Below are positions 35,303-47,600 of a stretch of 64,000 nucleotides of DNA, in pieces (the first letter of the stretch is position 1; the number at the start of each line of letters is the position of its first letter). The translations under genes and the position numbers were made by a program. The stretch is from Carex sylvatica (lineage: Eukaryota; Streptophyta; Magnoliopsida; Poales; Cyperaceae): assembly GCA_964058845.1 (NCBI GenBank), contig CAXKVR010000089.1, positions 218,463 through 282,462 on the forward strand, read 5' to 3'. The notes below the pieces were generated by a model. That model saw nothing but the letters and a program-made list of their open reading frames with translations, searched no databases and was not told the DNA's origin.

Positions 35303-37107
35303 CTTAGGTCAGACCAATTTTTTTGCCATGTTTAATTATTAAAATTAGGTCAGTCAACATATGCATGTTACAGTAACTTACTAACTAAACCTTTCCTTGG
35401 GCTTATATACCCTCGTTCCTAAAGGTTCATATCGGTACCGTATTGATACCGGATCGGACTGGTACGTATAAGGATGTATTAGACTTCTGCTTCCAACAAT
35501 TATTAGGCTAGTCCCCAAATAGGAGGGTTCAAATGCAGTATGATTTTGTGTTCCAATTTTCTCCACATCCTTTATTTCTGTTTTTAAAGTTCGAACAGTC
35601 GATTCAAACCACTCAACATTATCTTTATAATAAAATATATTTGGAGACCAAATTTTATATTTTTTATAATTTTTTACTATTATTTTAGATACATACAAAA
35701 TCACTGTTTTGAGGATATTCTGAATCATCCGAAAAAGTGATATTGTACCTATGTAAAAGAATCACCAACATTACGAATCACTCGTTCATATATACAACCA
35801 TGTTTCTTTTCTTAAACTATCTTCAACCCCACAATTCTGCAAAATTAAGTTTTCTCTAGTGTAAAAAATAAATTGAAAACTGTACGTCTGTACATATATT
35901 GTTAATTTTATGAGATCTGTGGAGAAATTATATCTCTGTGAATAGTATACGGAATTATTATTAATTGTATTTCTTGTATTGTATTGAATCACTGTTTACA
36001 AGCTCTAAATTCTATTTATATTACATGGATAATGGTTCCTTTATTTTACTGTTGGTATATAAGCTACAAGATTGAGATAGTATCTATATATGAAGGTAAT
36101 TGTATTGAATCACTGTTTATAAACTCTAAATTCTATTTATTACATGGATAACGGTTCCTATATTTTACCGTTGGTATATAAGCTACAAGAATGAGATAGT
36201 ATCTATGAAGGTAAAAAATGACTATCCGTGAAGATATACCGACATAAAGATGATTTTTTTAGAAGCGACGAGAGCATCTACGAGGATGTATCAATAGTAT
36301 CCTTGCAGATATTGTTCTATTCTTGTAATAATTTCTAATAATGACGGCCGCTGATGGTACTATTTCTAATTAATGCTCTAACGGCTCTATGCAGTTGTAT
36401 TTCTTTATTCTAGAAATAATACAAATTATAATGGTTGCTTGATCGATGATATACGACTGAGATATTGATCTTATTTCTTAACGTATGTATACCCTGCATT
36501 TGGTAACTTGAAGGGAGATTTCCATTAAGCCTCAGTGCTATTCAATTTGCCAATTTAAACTCAATTAAGGTCCAGATGAAACACAGTTCAAAACAATATT
36601 TGAAGGATAATTAATAGAGCACAATAATATTTCAGGGGTAATATATTTTCTGACTTAGTTCCAATAATAAAAAATAATGCTGAGTTGGGAATTCACACAT
36701 CATATAATATATTATTCTTCTAGATGTTCCATACCATTCACTGACTCTGAGCAAGAAGCACATGCTACAAATTGAATGTGAACACTGACTGGATTGGTAT
36801 TATGCTTTTAATTAGCTGATCGACATATATATATAATTATTTCCTACGGGCTCATTTGCAAAAAAAAAAAGCAAAAAAAAAAAGCAAAAAAAAAAGAAAA
36901 AAGAAAAGAAAGAAGACATAATTATTTGGATCCGTATCCTCCTAGTTACCTGACTCAAGACAATTGAAGCGGATGGCTTAGATTTACTCTCATCTGGTGC
37001 CTATTCGGGATGGCATGGGGGGAGTATTATTTGTGTTTTGAGATTCGTGCCAAGTTAAAAGAACAATTCTAGATCGTCTGTTTCAATTGGACTCAGCTAG
37101 GTAACCT

Positions 37108-38524
37108 GAATTTTGTTAATTAATATTTGTATCTTAAAGTTCATATAACTCAATTATATATCTGATAATTATTCATTTTGTATCCGTATTCGTAGATTAT
37201 ATGCTATGTATCTATATCCGTTTAAAATAGATTTGATTTTAAATTTTAATATATATTACTTTACTATCTATATTCATATTTATGACATACGCTCAATGAA
37301 AAGAGGATGCAAATTTAATACTATTATTCACTCCGAATTCGCTTTGTCTATATTTCTATAATTTAATTAGAGCTGTACTTAAAGAATTTTGAAGTTGACA
37401 GTGCGAGAAGCAAAATTGGTCCTGTTAGAAAGCTTTTGGTTATCCAAGATTTGAGTGGTTTAAATCATCTAGATAATAATCGTTCCAAACAAGACAAAAT
37501 TCATAATATCTAAAAACAAGGATAGGGAAAAGAGAAAATCAAACCAAAGTCAAGGACGAAACAACTAACCACAAGGCTTGATGTTTGGGGGATTTCAGAT
37601 CCTCCCCAGTACTGTAATAGGGAATCGTTTATAATTAGTGGATCTGGACCATTATTTTTAACTTGGCATGAATCTCAAAGCCCAATAATACTGCCCCATA
37701 TGCTAGTCCAAATCTCAAAGCAGTTGGGAATTGATCTCAAACCGTAAAGTGAGGAGAATCTTTTTTTGTACATGGGAGGATACTTTTTCATGTTTGGGAC
37801 GGAGCGAGAGCGACTCTTGGGAATAATGAATAATGAATGTTTAGATGAAACAAAGAACAATTAATAATAGAGCTAATTTATAAAGGATAAGTATATATAG
37901 AATAGTTGGTAGCTTTTGATTATAATGAGGATTAACTCAAAAAATAGTGTTATTTTTTAATTAGACACTATTTTTTATTATTTGTCTCTAGTTTGTAACT
38001 CAAAAGCACATGATACTTCAGAATAGTCGCTAACTCGAGTTAGCACTTTTGCTTATATATATATTGGTTGCTCAAGTCAATAGACTTCTTGGGATTTCGA
38101 CCATATCTGTGAAGAAAAACCTATACAAGCCATGTTGTTTAACAAATGACATTGTACAAAGAAATAAGCGGCCAGCCTGACCTCAATAATAAATGGAAAC
38201 CAATCATGGGAGAAATTTGCATCTAATGTCCATCAATGTGTTCCAATCCACTTTAAAATTCGTACACCTTAGATTCATACAATTATTAAAGTAAACAAGT
38301 AGGAATAATGAAGCGATATGTACGGATTTTAAAGCAAATAAGACAGAAGCGGAATCCATATCAGACTCAAATTTTAGTATGATTAACGTAAGACAACATA
38401 TTTTCGGAATTGATATACCGATTCTATATATAACCGATACTTATATATTGATATCACATTTTTATTTAACTGGTAAATAATGTTTTTTACTACTTAATTC
38501 TTTTAATTAATAACCAATTACTCT
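37108..38524. other. No gene seen
   Basis: AT-rich; 37150-37250 carries the TATCCGTATTCG-type repeat; 37670-37730 repeats AATCTCAAAGC. The other open frames are unsupported. Confidence 0.45.
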
Positions 38525-38533
38525 ATCGTATGC

Positions 38534-38711
38534 GAATTCATATCCTCTGAGATATCTCAAATTTTGCGTGACTTTTTGGAAAATCTAAACCGTTCAAATA
38601 CAGTCTACACGAATCTCGAAGCTCAATAATACTGAGCCCTACGCTACCCCCGAATAGGCACCGGACACGTCGGTCACACAAAAGTTGAGATATCTCATAA
38701 GATACGCACTC
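38534..38711. mobile_element. 178 bp MITE with 9 bp TSD ATCGTATGC
   Basis: TSD at 38525-38533 and 38712-38720. Inverted ends share TGAGATATCTCAA. The interior (CTACCCCCGAATAGGCACCGG) is the reverse of a motif at 8490-8510 and 36995-37015, so relatives sit at the far ends of both segmental copies. Mutator type by TSD length. Confidence 0.88.
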
Positions 38712-39123
38712 ATCGTATGCTATATGTTCGGACAAATTATTTATGAAGATATTAAATAATAATGTACATACCGTATACAATAAAATAAGTAATTAACTCG
38801 AATAATAAAAATGAAATAATCAAGGTGATTAATAAAAAAAATTGAAATGACTAATGACTTTCAATAGTACTAGCTTAGCTTTTAATTTAGTGACTAAAAA
38901 TATATGTTCTGTGTGAAACATTATAAATTCAAAATGAAATTTTTTTATGGACAAATAATAGTTAGAAATATAAACTTCCATCTTTCTCATAAATTAAATG
39001 AATTCCGTGTGAGATATCTGGGCCGCTCACATTCCTTTGTAGATATTATGTGGTTTCAGAGTTTAGAACTTTCATGCACCATTTAGCCGTTTATTAGCAT
39101 TTGCTAAGCAGCTAGTGGATGGA

Positions 39124-39626
39124 TGTGAATCGCTACAAGAAGGATCAACAGACCTCCGTCTCTTCTCATCTGGCACTGGTTCATTCTTATCCACTCCTTT
39201 CCTCTTTTCCAGCGCCACAATCTATACAATCTATGACTGGTGGGCCATCTTTTCCATGAATATTCGGTTCAACAAGAAAAAATACGAACATAAACCCTTA
39301 AACCCCGAGTCCAATCTCTGAGGTAATATTTCTCTTTAGATCTAGACCGTCCAATTAGATCGAACATTTCTGATCTAAACTTAAAAATTTATGTTACCTC
39401 ACAGTCACAGGTGATGTGAGCTCTAAACCCCAAAATCCCTCCGATAGCTTCCTAAATCGATTAATCCTTCTTCTCCAAGTTTTCCCATGATACCCAAATC
39501 TTTTTTTGTTCGCGGCATTAATTTCTATATCGTCGATATCTCCGATATCTTCGATTCCATATCTTTATATAACGGCTTTTTCTGTAGCTGACCTTTTTAT
39601 CGCCTATAAATTGCATATAAATCTTA
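39124..39626 (+). repeat. Promoter-like 500 bp repeat, copy 1
   Basis: Near-identical to 40331-40829 (a few substitutions and small indels), including TATATAACGG and the CTATAAATTGCATATAAATC stretch. After it the copies part: this one continues into TTCCAAATTTCAATTTTT reiterations (39626-39745). Confidence 0.9.
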
Positions 39627-39745
39627 AATTGTTTTTAAATTTCAAATTTAATTTTTTTTCCAAATTTCAATTTTTTTTTTCCAAATTTCAATTTTTTCCA
39701 AAATTTCAATTTTTTTTTAAATTTTGAATTTCAATTTTTTTTAAA
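39626..39745 (+). repeat. TTCCAAATTTCAATTTTT tandem tract
   Basis: About five imperfect units of 18-22 bases, T-rich. The open reading frame across it (39506-39727) is an artefact of the repeat. Confidence 0.8.
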
Positions 39746-39989
39746 TTAATATTTTTTTTCTAAAGCCATGTTAGTATTATTTTTATCTTGTATAAATAGT
39801 CTACATTATTATAACAGATTAAAGAAGCACTTCACAGTTCACAAAAAGTAAATTATTAGTACATATAACAATTAGTTGAAAAGAATTCATTTGAAAACAT
39901 CCGCTACATCAGAAATGCAGAGCAATAGACCGGTATTAACCCCTCAAAAGTCAAAACAATTGCTCATAACAAATGATTGCTTAATAGAA

Positions 39990-40200
39990 AGTGCAAATAA
40001 GTAAAAATATGAGCTGGCTCGCAAGCTCGTGAGTAGAGCCGAGTCGAGCTGAACTTTTTCTTTCAAAATCGAACCAAGTCGAATTCGAGCTTTTTTTAAT
40101 TTTGAGTCTAATTCGTTATAAAATATTGAGCCGCTCAACTCATTGATTCACGAGCTGACTCGACTCATTAGCGGTTCTAGACTCAAATAAAATATGCATT
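39990..40200. repeat. GAGCCGAGTCGAGCT dispersed repeat
   Basis: Contains GAGCTGGCTCGCAAGCTCGTGAG and GCCGAGTCGAGCTGAA. Relatives are at 58470-58650 (opposite orientation) and 59690-59880. A common plant dispersed repeat; class not determined. Confidence 0.7.
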
Positions 40201-40330
40201 GAACTTTAATTAGTGTAGATAAGTTGTGGAACGGTTGAATCATAAGAACAAATTAGAGTGAGGCTAGTTTGATATATTCTTTCACCAAATCCTTTCATCA
40301 TCAGGCCAATAATTTAGTAAAGGCAACAAA

Positions 40331-40829
40331 TATCGCTACAAGAAGGGTCAACAGACCTCCGTCTCTTCTCATCTGGCGTTGGTTCATTCTTATCCACTCC
40401 TTTCCTCTTTTCCAGCGCCACAATCTATACAATCTATGACCGGTGGGCCATCTATTCCATCAATATTCGGTTCAACAAGAAAAAAATACGAACATAACCC
40501 TTAAACCCCGAGTCCAATCCTCTGAGGTAATATTTCTCTTTAGATCCAGTCCGTCCAATTAGATCGAACGTTTCTGATCTAAACTTAAAAATTTATATTA
40601 CCAAACAGTCACAGGTGATGTGAGCTCTAAACCCCAAAATGCCTCCGATAGCTTCCTAAATTGATTAATCCTTCTTCTCCAAGTTTTCCCATGATACCCA
40701 AATCTTTTTTTGTTCGCGGCATTAATTTCTATATCGTCGATATCTCCGATATCTTCGATTCCATATCTTTATATAACGGCTTTTTCTGTAACCGACCTTT
40801 TTATCGCCTATAAATTGCATATAAATCTT
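40331..40829 (+). promoter_or_regulatory. Promoter-like 500 bp repeat, copy 2, upstream of the array gene
   Basis: Contains TATATAA at 40770-40776 and a second AT-rich box at about 40810-40828, followed by a pyrimidine-rich leader (TTTCTTCTCTTGTTGTTC) and a purine-rich segment before the candidate ATG at 40983. The duplicate upstream suggests the promoter region was copied. Confidence 0.55.
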
Positions 40830-41649
40830 TCTTCTCTTGTTGTTCATAATTTCTCGTGTTAACCTAGAGAGAAACTGAGAGAAAAAGTAAAAAACAAAGG
40901 TAAGCTATGATCGGAAAGGTTCGAGAAACTAAAAAAAATTCAGAACTTAGCTGATCGGAGGCGAACGAGCTCAACCACGCGAATGCCTGTTTCTTGTAAC
41001 TGTACTGCTTCGAGTTTGCCTTACCGCGTGCATTCCTACAGGTGAGTACTTATTCAATTCCTACGGTTTATGATTTTGCGTAGTCTGTTCATCTTTGCAC
41101 TGGTTGATTGTATAGTTTAGTTTCTAATCACGAAATTGAAGTAGCTGGACTGTTAAATCTCACTTATTTATTTTTATTGTAGTTGTTTCTTTGTCTGATA
41201 TTGCCGTAGTTTAGTATTTGTGCATTTCCCTTTTTCCAGTAAATACCTTCCTGTAGAATCTTGACTTAGTTTAAGGTCTTATTGTGTCCCTTTTTTTTTA
41301 GCAAGTGAAAGGTGTTCGAGTGAATGCCTCTGAGACAGCCGGTGTGCTTCTTCGAAATCTGCCAACACAGGCTCACTTATTTTATGTAGAGGCACAAATT
41401 TAACCAAAACTGTGTGTTAAATTTGTAAATCGTTCTATTTCTAAATTAATCTTCTTCACATTGTAGATATGGTTTATTTTATCTTGTTTGTTCTTCGATT
41501 TACACACTGCTTGATGTATCTATCAAGAACTGTTCTTATTTTATTTCTAAATTAATTTGCCAAAGGGAAAATTAGTTTTTCTATATTAGACCACCATGGA
41601 AACACTTTTCAGTATTCTCAACAGTACTGGTTCAGTATACTCAAACAGT

Positions 41650-44600
41650 TCCTGACCCCTCTGTAACTCTCTTTCCACTGATTGGAATGATTTCCTCCAT
41701 ATTAATAGGTCAGTTGCACCTGTAAGGGTCTGTTTGTGAAGTATTCTAAATTTCGGGGTCTATTTACTTATCACTGTAATATGTTGTTTTCTTATTACTG
41801 GTAATGTAATATACTGATACCGGTGATTTCTTTGTAGAACCCTTGAGCTGTCAAACCAACTACCAAAAGTACAAAGGCAAGTACCTTTAATCCTATTAAT
41901 TTACAATTCTTACTGTCTAGTTATAACCTATCTGTTTTAATTTTTGTTTGACGAATGACAAGAGCAAATCTAATGACATACGGGCATGACATCACATGTT
42001 GGAGGCCATCCTTCTTCTAGGATTCAATTGACATTAAAAGAAGTTAAGTTTCCTTTTCTAACCCCATATTTAGAGATTTTATGCTAGCAGAATAATTAGG
42101 GTTCAATTTTGTGTTTGGAACCAAAAAGTACGATATATGAAAATTTTGTGTTTGTTCTTTCCTCAAAAGTGAAATGAACAGGCCCATGCCTCAGCATTCA
42201 AGGCAGCTGTATATATGGAGTTTAATTTTGCATATAATGGCGAGTTCCCTATTTTCAGTTCCAGCCAAAAATGATTTTATTGGGTTGTGGACTTGATGAG
42301 GGGAAACTCACGCTGAGAGTTGAGGATCCATTGAAGAACAATAATGAAACTGAGGGTCAGTAAGATACTTTTAAGCTATGATCTATATTGTAGCTTTGTT
42401 TTTAATGAGGTTTATGTTGACTACATTTTGTTCATGTTTTGTCTGAAAGTGGAGGAGGGAAGTATCAAGTCACCAGAGAATGAACAGAGCGAATAGATAA
42501 GATTTGTATTTGTATTTCTTTTTTTTTAATTTTAAATTTGGTGCAATTTGATGTCATTGATGGGGGTTTCTTTTGTTTGATTTTATTCAGGAACTATCAA
42601 GAGACAATTTCACCTCATATTGAATATTTCTGTTATATGAGTCACAATATCTTCACTAAGGAAGAGGTTCGATCTAAAGCCTCAATTTAAACGTTTAGCT
42701 TAGTTACTGTTTTTTTTATCAGGTAAAAAAGAAAATAATTAAATAAATCAACCTTGAAAACTATTCTCTTAATAGAGCCTGAACCCTCTGTAACTCTCTT
42801 TCCACTGATAGGAATGATTTCCTGCATACTAATAGGTCAGTTGCACTTGTAAGGGTCTGTTTGTGAAGTATTCTAATTTTCGGGGTCTATTTACTTATCA
42901 CTGTAATATGATGTTTTCTTATTACTGGTAATGTAATATACTGATGCCGGTGATCTCTTTGCAGAACCCTTGCTGTCAAACCAAATACCAAATGTACGGT
43001 GCAATTTGATTTCATTGATGGGGGTTTCTTTTGTTTGATTTTATTCAGGAACTATCAAGAGACAATTCCACCTCATATCGAATATTTCTGTTATACGAGT
43101 CACAATATCTTCACTAAGGAAGAGGTTGGAAAGAAGTCATGGTTCGATCTAAAGGCTCAGTTTAAACGGTTACCTTACTTACTGTTTTTTTTTATCAGGT
43201 AGAAAAGAAAATAATTAAATAAATTAACCATGAAAACTATTCTCTTAATAGAGCCTGAACCCTCTGTAACTCTCTTTCCACTGATAGGAATGATTTCCTG
43301 CATACTAATAGGTCAGTTGCACTCGTAAGGGTCTGTTTGTGAAGTATTCTAATTTTCGGGGTCTATTTACTTATCACTGTAATATGTTGTTTTCTTATTA
43401 CTGATAATGTAATATACTGATACCGGTGATCTCTTTGCAGAACCCTTCAGCTGTCAAACCAACTACCAAATGTACAAGGGTAAGTACCTTTAATCCTATT
43501 AATTTAAAATTATTATTGTCTAGTTATAACCATCTGTTTTAATTTTTGGTTTGGCGAATGACAAGAGGAACTCTAATGACATACGGGCATGACATCACAT
43601 GTCGGAGGCCATCCTTCTTCTAGGGTTCAATTGACATTAAAAGAAGTTAAGTTTCCTTTTCTAACCCTATATTTAGAGATTTTATGCTAGTAGAATAATT
43701 AGGGTTCAATTTTGTGTTTGCAACCAAAAAGTACTATATATGAAAATTTTGTGTTTGTTCTTTCCTCACAAGTGAAATGAACAGGCCCAAGCCCCAGCAT
43801 TCAAGGCAACTGTGTGGAGTTTAATTTTCATATAATGACGAGTTGCCTATTTTCAATTCCAGCCAAACATGTTTTTATTGGGTTGTGGACTTGATGAGGG
43901 GAAACTCACGCTGAGAGTTGAGGATCCATTGAAGAACAGTAACGAAACTGAGGGTCAGTAAGATACTTTTAAGCTATGATCTATATTGTAGCTTTGTTTT
44001 TAATGACGTTTATGTTGACTACATTTTGTTCATGTTTTATCTGAAAGTTGAGGAGGGAAGTATCAAGCCACCAGAGAATGAACAGAGCGAATAGATAAGA
44101 TTTGTATTTCTATTTCTTTTTTTTTAATTTTAAATTTGGTGCAATTTGATGTCATTGATGGGGGTTTCTTTTGTTTGATTTTATTCAGGAACTATCAAGA
44201 GACAATTCCACCTCATATCGAATATTTCTGTTATATGAGTCACAATATCTTCACTAAGGAAGAGGTTGGAGAAGTCATGGTTCGATCTAAAGCCTCAGTT
44301 TAAACGGTTAGCTTATGTACTATTTTTTTATCATGTAGAAAAGAAATTTAATTAAACAAATCAACCATGAAAACTATTCTCTTAATAGAGCCTGAACCCT
44401 CTGTAACCCTCTTTCCGCTGATAGGAATGATTTCCTGCATAATAGGTCAGTTGCACTTGTAAGGGTCTGTTTATGAAGTATTCTAATTTTCGGGGTCTAT
44501 TTACTTATCACTGTCATATTACCGCTAATGTAATATACTGATACCGGTGATCTCTTTGCAGAACCCTTGAGCTGTCAATCCAACAACCAAATGTACAAAG
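41650..44600 (+). repeat. Tandem array 1: about 1.13 kb units, one with a deletion
   Basis: Units start near CCCTCTGTAACTCTCTTTCC at about 41658, 42790, 43260 and 44397. Units 1 and 3 are full (about 1.13 kb), unit 2 lacks roughly 650 internal bases, unit 4 is only the first 200 bases and runs into array 2. Each full unit holds the exon pair described for the transcription unit. Confidence 0.87.
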
Positions 44601-47600
44601 GCAAGTACCTTTTATGCTAGAAGAATAATAGTTAGTATCATCAAGGTGGATTGTCTATTGCTGAAAAGGTTCATATTAGCAACTCATGTGACCTTTTCTT
44701 ACTACGTACCTAAACTGAACAGTATGTAACTATAGTTGTACGGTACCTGAAAACACGATGAGCAGAACCTTTCCACTTATAAGTACCCTCTAAAGCAGCT
44801 GCCATTAATGTTGGGACCTTTTTAAGAAAAAAATGTCCAACACACAATTAATTTTCAGATTCATAATTTTGATGCTCCATAACTGTTGAGATCGTAATGT
44901 ACCACCCACCCTAATGCCAGTTTATAATCTCTCTCTTTCTCATTTCCTCCTCGATGAGAATTAATTCAAATTTTGTGTATAATGGCTAATACTTTTATGC
45001 TGGTGCAGTTGATATAATCTTGGGAGCATAATCTTCTTGTAACTAACTGTGTTTTTTAATATCCGACTTGGGTATTAGAATTACTGTAAGGTTGTTGCTT
45101 GTGATCATGGTTGGTTTGTTAGTTGAAATTTTTCGTCGGCTGGGTTGATATTCTGGTAGAAATCTTGATATTATTGATCTGGTATTAGTTTTATGTGGGG
45201 TTAGTTCTGTTCTTTTAAGAAATTTGTTTTGTTTGGTATTAGTTTTATAAACATAGTGGCTGTTCCAAATTAAAATAACATAGCGGCTGTTCCAAATTAA
45301 AATAACAACAATTGTTCTTCTTGTGACTAACTGTGTTATTTCTTATCCGACTTGGGTATTAGAATTACTGTAAGGTTGTTGCTTGTGATCATGGTTGGCT
45401 AGTTGAAATTTTTCGTCGCCTGAGCTGATAGTCTGGTAGAAAAACTGATATTATTGATCCAGTATTAGTTTTATGTGGGGTTAGTTCTGTGTTTTTAAGA
45501 AATTTGTTGTGTTTTTAGTTTGCAAACTTAACTTGTGTTCTGGTAGGTTTTTGTAACAAACAGGTCTAGTCATCGGTAGCACCCACATAGCTTGTCTTGG
45601 TTCCTGTCTATAGAGCATACCACAGAACTGAGATAAACCTTTGAATCGGAGCATATTTTCGAGATAAGTTTCTTCTTTCTAAATTTTTTTTTTTTCTAAC
45701 CCTTCTAGTTAGATTACTTTGAAATTGAAACCATTCGTGCTTGCTTATGCAAATCGTATTATGGCATGTATTGTTTGGAGTTTAATTGTTCTTTCGAACT
45801 GAACTGAGTTAACAAGTCTTTATGATGATTAATTTGTCCAAATGGCATCCAGAGTAGCACCGCATTGAGAACAAATTAATCATCATAAGGAATTTAGATC
45901 CTTTAAATATGCCGTACCTTGTATCAATTGGATAGTAATATAATTAGTTTCGTTATTTTGAAATAAAACCACACTTCTGACTTTTTTTCTTCTTCTCTTG
46001 AAGCTAAAACTTGGAATGAATTCAACATGGATCGCTTGAAGCCAACTGACAACAGCAACTCTGATGACTTCACAAGTGGGAGGGGAAGGCATCCTGCTTC
46101 TAGGGTTGCATTAAGTTAAGTTTCCATCTCTTAACCAATCTGTTGTGGGGTTATTTTATGCTAGATGAATAATATTTAGTATCATCAAGGTGGATTGTCT
46201 ATTGCTGAAAAGTTTAATATTAGCAACTCTGCTTCCTTGCTATGCAGATCATATTATGGCATTTATTGTTTGGAGTTTAATTGTTATCTCGAACTGAACT
46301 GAGTTAACAAGTCTTTATGATGATTAAATTGTCCAAATGGCATCCAGGGTAGCACCGCATTGAGAACAAATTAATCATTATAAAGACTTTAGTTTCTTAA
46401 AATATGTCGTATCTTGTATCAATTGGATATTAATATGTGCCACTCTGTTCTGAGGAGTGCCTACTTACTAAATTGCATGCTAACATGAGAAGTACATTCC
46501 ACTGAATGGCTTTTTTTTCGTTGAAAAACCCTGATAATTAGTTTCGTTATTTTGAAATGAAACCACAGTTCTTACTATTTTATCTTCTCCTCTTGAAGCA
46601 AAAAGATGCAATGAATTCAACAAGGATTGGTTGATGCCAACTGACCAGAGCAACTCCGATGACTTCACAACTGGGAGGGGAAGGCATCCTTCTTCTAGGG
46701 TTGCATTAAGTTAAGTTTCCTTCTCTTATCCAATCTGTTGTGGGGTTATTTTATGCTAGAATAATAATAGGTAGTATCATCAAGGTGGATTGCCAATTGT
46801 TGAAAAGGTTCATATTAGCTATTCTACTTCCTTCCTGTGGATATCATGTTATGGCATTTATTGTTTGGAGTTTAATTGTTCTCTCGAACTGAACTGAGTT
46901 AACAAGTCTTTATGATGATTAATTTGTCCAAATGGCATCCAGAGTAGCACCGCATTGAGAACAAATTAATCATCATAAAGACTTTAGTTTCTTGAAATAT
47001 GCCGTACCTTGTATCAATTGGATATTAATATGTGCCACTCTGTTCTGAGTAGTGCCTACTTACTAACTAAATTGCATGCTAACATGAGAATTACATTCCA
47101 CTGCATGGCTTTTTTTTCGTTCAAAACCCCTGATAATTAGTTTCGTTATTTTGAGATATAACCACAGTTCTAACGATTTTTTCTTCTCTTCTTGAAGCTA
47201 AAAGATGGAATGAATTAAAAATGTATTGGTTGAAGCCAACTGACAACAGCAACTCTGATGACTTTACAAGTTGGAGGGGAAGGCATCCGTTTTCTTGGGT
47301 TGCATTAAGTTAAGTTTCCTTCTCTTATCCAATCTGTTGTGGGGTTATTTTATGCTAGAAAAATAATAGTTAGTATTATCAAGGTGGATTGTCTATTGCT
47401 GAAAAAGGTTCATATTAGCAACTCATGTGACCTTTTCTTACTACGTACCTAAACAGAACAGTATGTAACTATAGTTGTACGGTAATCAAAAACACGATGA
47501 GCAGAACCTTTCCGCTTATAAGTACCCTCTAAAGCAGCTGCCATTAATGTTGGGACCTTTTTAAGAAAAAAAGTGTCCAACACAAAATTAATTTTCAGCT

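Larger units (their letters stand above)
30358..37107 (+). repeat. Segmental duplication, copy B
   Basis: Collinear with 4246-8600. It lacks the CACTA element and the 212 bp MITE of copy A, and carries its own insertions: 30453-34266, about 34278-34733 and 34812-35302. It also has a private tandem duplication of about 118 bases (35970-36210, unit starting TGTATTGAATCACTGTTTA). Poly-A with GC interruptions lies at 36860-36915. No native gene. Confidence 0.88.
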
